64,000 bases of DNA from Phalacrocorax aristotelis (lineage: Eukaryota > Chordata > Aves > Suliformes > Phalacrocoracidae). The position numbers and the translations under genes are program-made. Below the pieces are notes generated by a model, which saw nothing but the letters and a program-made list of their open reading frames with translations, made no database searches and was not told the DNA's origin. Positions 62,171-64,000 of this stretch are shown here, one piece after another. Each line of letters opens with the position of its first letter. Within the stretch, counting starts at the first letter, position 1. The DNA is taken from positions 87,905,963-87,969,962 of the forward strand of contig NC_134277.1 in assembly GCF_949628215.1 (NCBI RefSeq), in the 5' to 3' direction.

Positions 62171-64000
62171 GCTGTGATGTTTTCGTTGATCTATATTTAA
62201 TGGCTGAAAGGAAAGATGCTTTTCTTTCCTTTAGCCTTACCTTACTGTTAGTCTGGTGTGTAATGTGCTTGCATCGATCGGTCAAAGCGTAGCTTCAGCT
62301 GAATCAAGTCACCACAGAGGAGGTGCAGCGGCACGGGCAGAACATGTAATGCACAGATTCATCTGGCCGGGGATCTTGGAGAAGAGTGGGAAGGAAAAAA
62401 AAAAAGCCCTCTTCAGGGATCGTTTTAGAAACCACGTTAGATTTCCCCCGGAGGGATTGGAAGCACGAATACATGGAAGACTGGGATACGGCATCTTGTG
62501 CAGAGACATTTTCTCTCTCCTAGTTTTAGTGTTATGGTGTGCTTTGTTCGGATTCAGGGTGTCATGATTAACCCTGTGCATTATAGAAAAATATCCAAAA
62601 CTTGCAGACAGTATTTAGAAGCGAATAGGCCCCTTTAATCCACACCCAGCTGTTAACTTTGCCGGCTGTAGTTGCTGCTATTCGTGCCCCTTGAAACATG
62701 TATGCCTTTTTATTGGCACTAACAAGATGAAGTAAAAACTTCACATTGCAGGTTTATTTTCACAGTATCTATAGGTAGTCTGTATGTAAAGTGAAAACAG
62801 TGAATCGGCCTGAGCTGCTGTTCGCAGCAAACCTCTCCGTAGGGTACATCAAGACTTTTGTACCTCAAGATAGCGAGAGGACTACCCAGAATTATTTGGA
62901 GTTTATGTAAGTCTGTTGTGGGCTTTCGCAAATTCAAGAGAGGGAAAAACACCTTTGTCATCCTGTATTTAAGAATGTATTCGTCCTGTCTTAAAAAGTG
63001 AACTGATTATCTAAGTCACGTAGGCTGCGTTGATGTTTTTCAAACAGCCTAGTGAGTTGGTCAGTGTGTAAATGAGATGGCGTGAGGGGGTGAGGTGCAG
63101 GTCTCCAGGGAAAGCTGCTGCATATCCCACTTGTGGGCCTCTGAGACTCAAACAGCTTTAGGGCTTTCTCCAGCCCTATTTACCTTTACACAGCTTAAGT
63201 GGGGAGGAGCCCCAACCCTAAACCCAAACTACCTGGGAGGACCGAGATGCATACGCAAAGCGCGGACATTCTGTGATGCTCAGCTACCCTTGCAAGACTA
63301 ATTCTGAGCCAAGTTGCTGTCTCTTTTTTCAGTCTGTGAATGACTTGACCCTTTGGGAGCCTTGACTGTTTATCAGCCTGCATCCTCCAAAGCTGCAGAA
63401 AACTTGTGATAGATCATCTTCATTAGTAAGGAGTTGATTAATGGCTTGGGACTGCATTGAATGTGGTTATGTTGAATGTTGTAGTACCGAAACAGGAGAT
63501 CGCATCTTGATCACGTTGTTCAGAGCTGGTTTTTGCAGTCTGTTATATAAGAGAGGTTCTGAAGAAAGGAGTAGTGGGGCTGTGCTGTGTATATGTACAA
63601 AAGGAAACACCCCTCAAAGCTGCTGGTAGGAAGCAGAGTATTTATTTTTGAATGCTGGTTGGATGACTTTTTGTGGATTGCAAGAAAGATGCTTTTGAGA
63701 GGGAACTCCAGCTACAGTGCTGGAGTTCGGTTTGCCAGGTACCTTAACGGACGTTAAAAGCAATAAATAGCTCATCAGTGACACAAGCTTGTGACTTTTG
63801 CTGTGGTTTTTTGAATAATGCTACTAAAATAATTTCATCCTCACATGATGAACTCTGACAGACAGCTGCACAAATTAGAAAGAGTAGCAATAAAAAAAAA
63901 GGTATTTGCATACTTTTGATTTGCATAACTTTGCTGATGGATGGTACCAATTTAATGGCTGTGGTTGTGTGATAAGTATTTGTTTCTCAAGACACGTGTA
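62171..64000. other. Probable intron 1 of the unidentified gene; no exon recognised
   Basis: Composition returns to AT-rich. Frames are 103 codons or less and have no recognisable domain. No interspersed repeat is visible. If the CpG-island gene runs rightward, this is its first intron. Confidence 0.45.

Overview
This window looks like vertebrate nuclear DNA, most probably from a bird. Nearly all recognisable interspersed repeats are CR1 LINEs, and several carry the CR1 3' octamer tail (ATTCTATG-like). One solo LTR matches, from memory, the common avian ERVL-type LTR. I saw no Alu, B1 or other mammalian SINE. No bacterial-style operon, tRNA, rRNA or CRISPR is visible. No complete protein-coding gene can be supported. 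The long open frames are CR1 remnants, simple-repeat translations, chance frames in AT-rich DNA, or shadows inside a GC-rich CpG island.

Layout: 1-59.8 kb is AT-rich non-coding DNA (intergenic or intronic) with these insertions. A minus-strand CR1 (3.46-4.24 kb) is split by a solo LTR. A 1.45-kb plus-strand CR1 lies at 7.2-8.6 kb and a minus-strand one at 8.9-9.2 kb. A CR1 tail sits at 10.55 kb. A 2-kb plus-strand CR1 at 14.5-17.4 kb is interrupted by a nested minus-strand CR1. Further CR1 copies lie at 18.9-19.4, 44.06-44.2 (minus), 49.6-50.4 (very old) and 57.8-58.9 kb (least decayed). Microsatellites occur at 22.9 (TA), 28.4 (ATA/ACA), 29.4 (AAAAG, about 230 bp) and 34.5 kb (TA/TG). A 64-bp tandem duplication lies at 43.9-44.1 kb.

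From about 59.8 to 62.2 kb the sequence becomes a strong CpG island with GC boxes, CCG/CTG triplet runs, long C and G homopolymers and three good plus-strand splice donors (GT at 59970, 60398 and 61511). I read this as a gene promoter with one or more first exons, mostly 5' UTR. Transcription probably runs rightward, and intron 1 occupies the rest of the window to 64 kb. I could not identify the gene from its leader, and a second, leftward transcript is not excluded.

The best observations are nested-retroelement histories (LTR in CR1, CR1 in CR1 with a 7-bp target duplication), a doubly deleted CR1 that keeps an ORF1 esterase-like GDSL block beside an endonuclease tail, and the multi-donor CpG promoter with extreme C/G runs around its main donor. 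I found no credible undescribed biochemical system.
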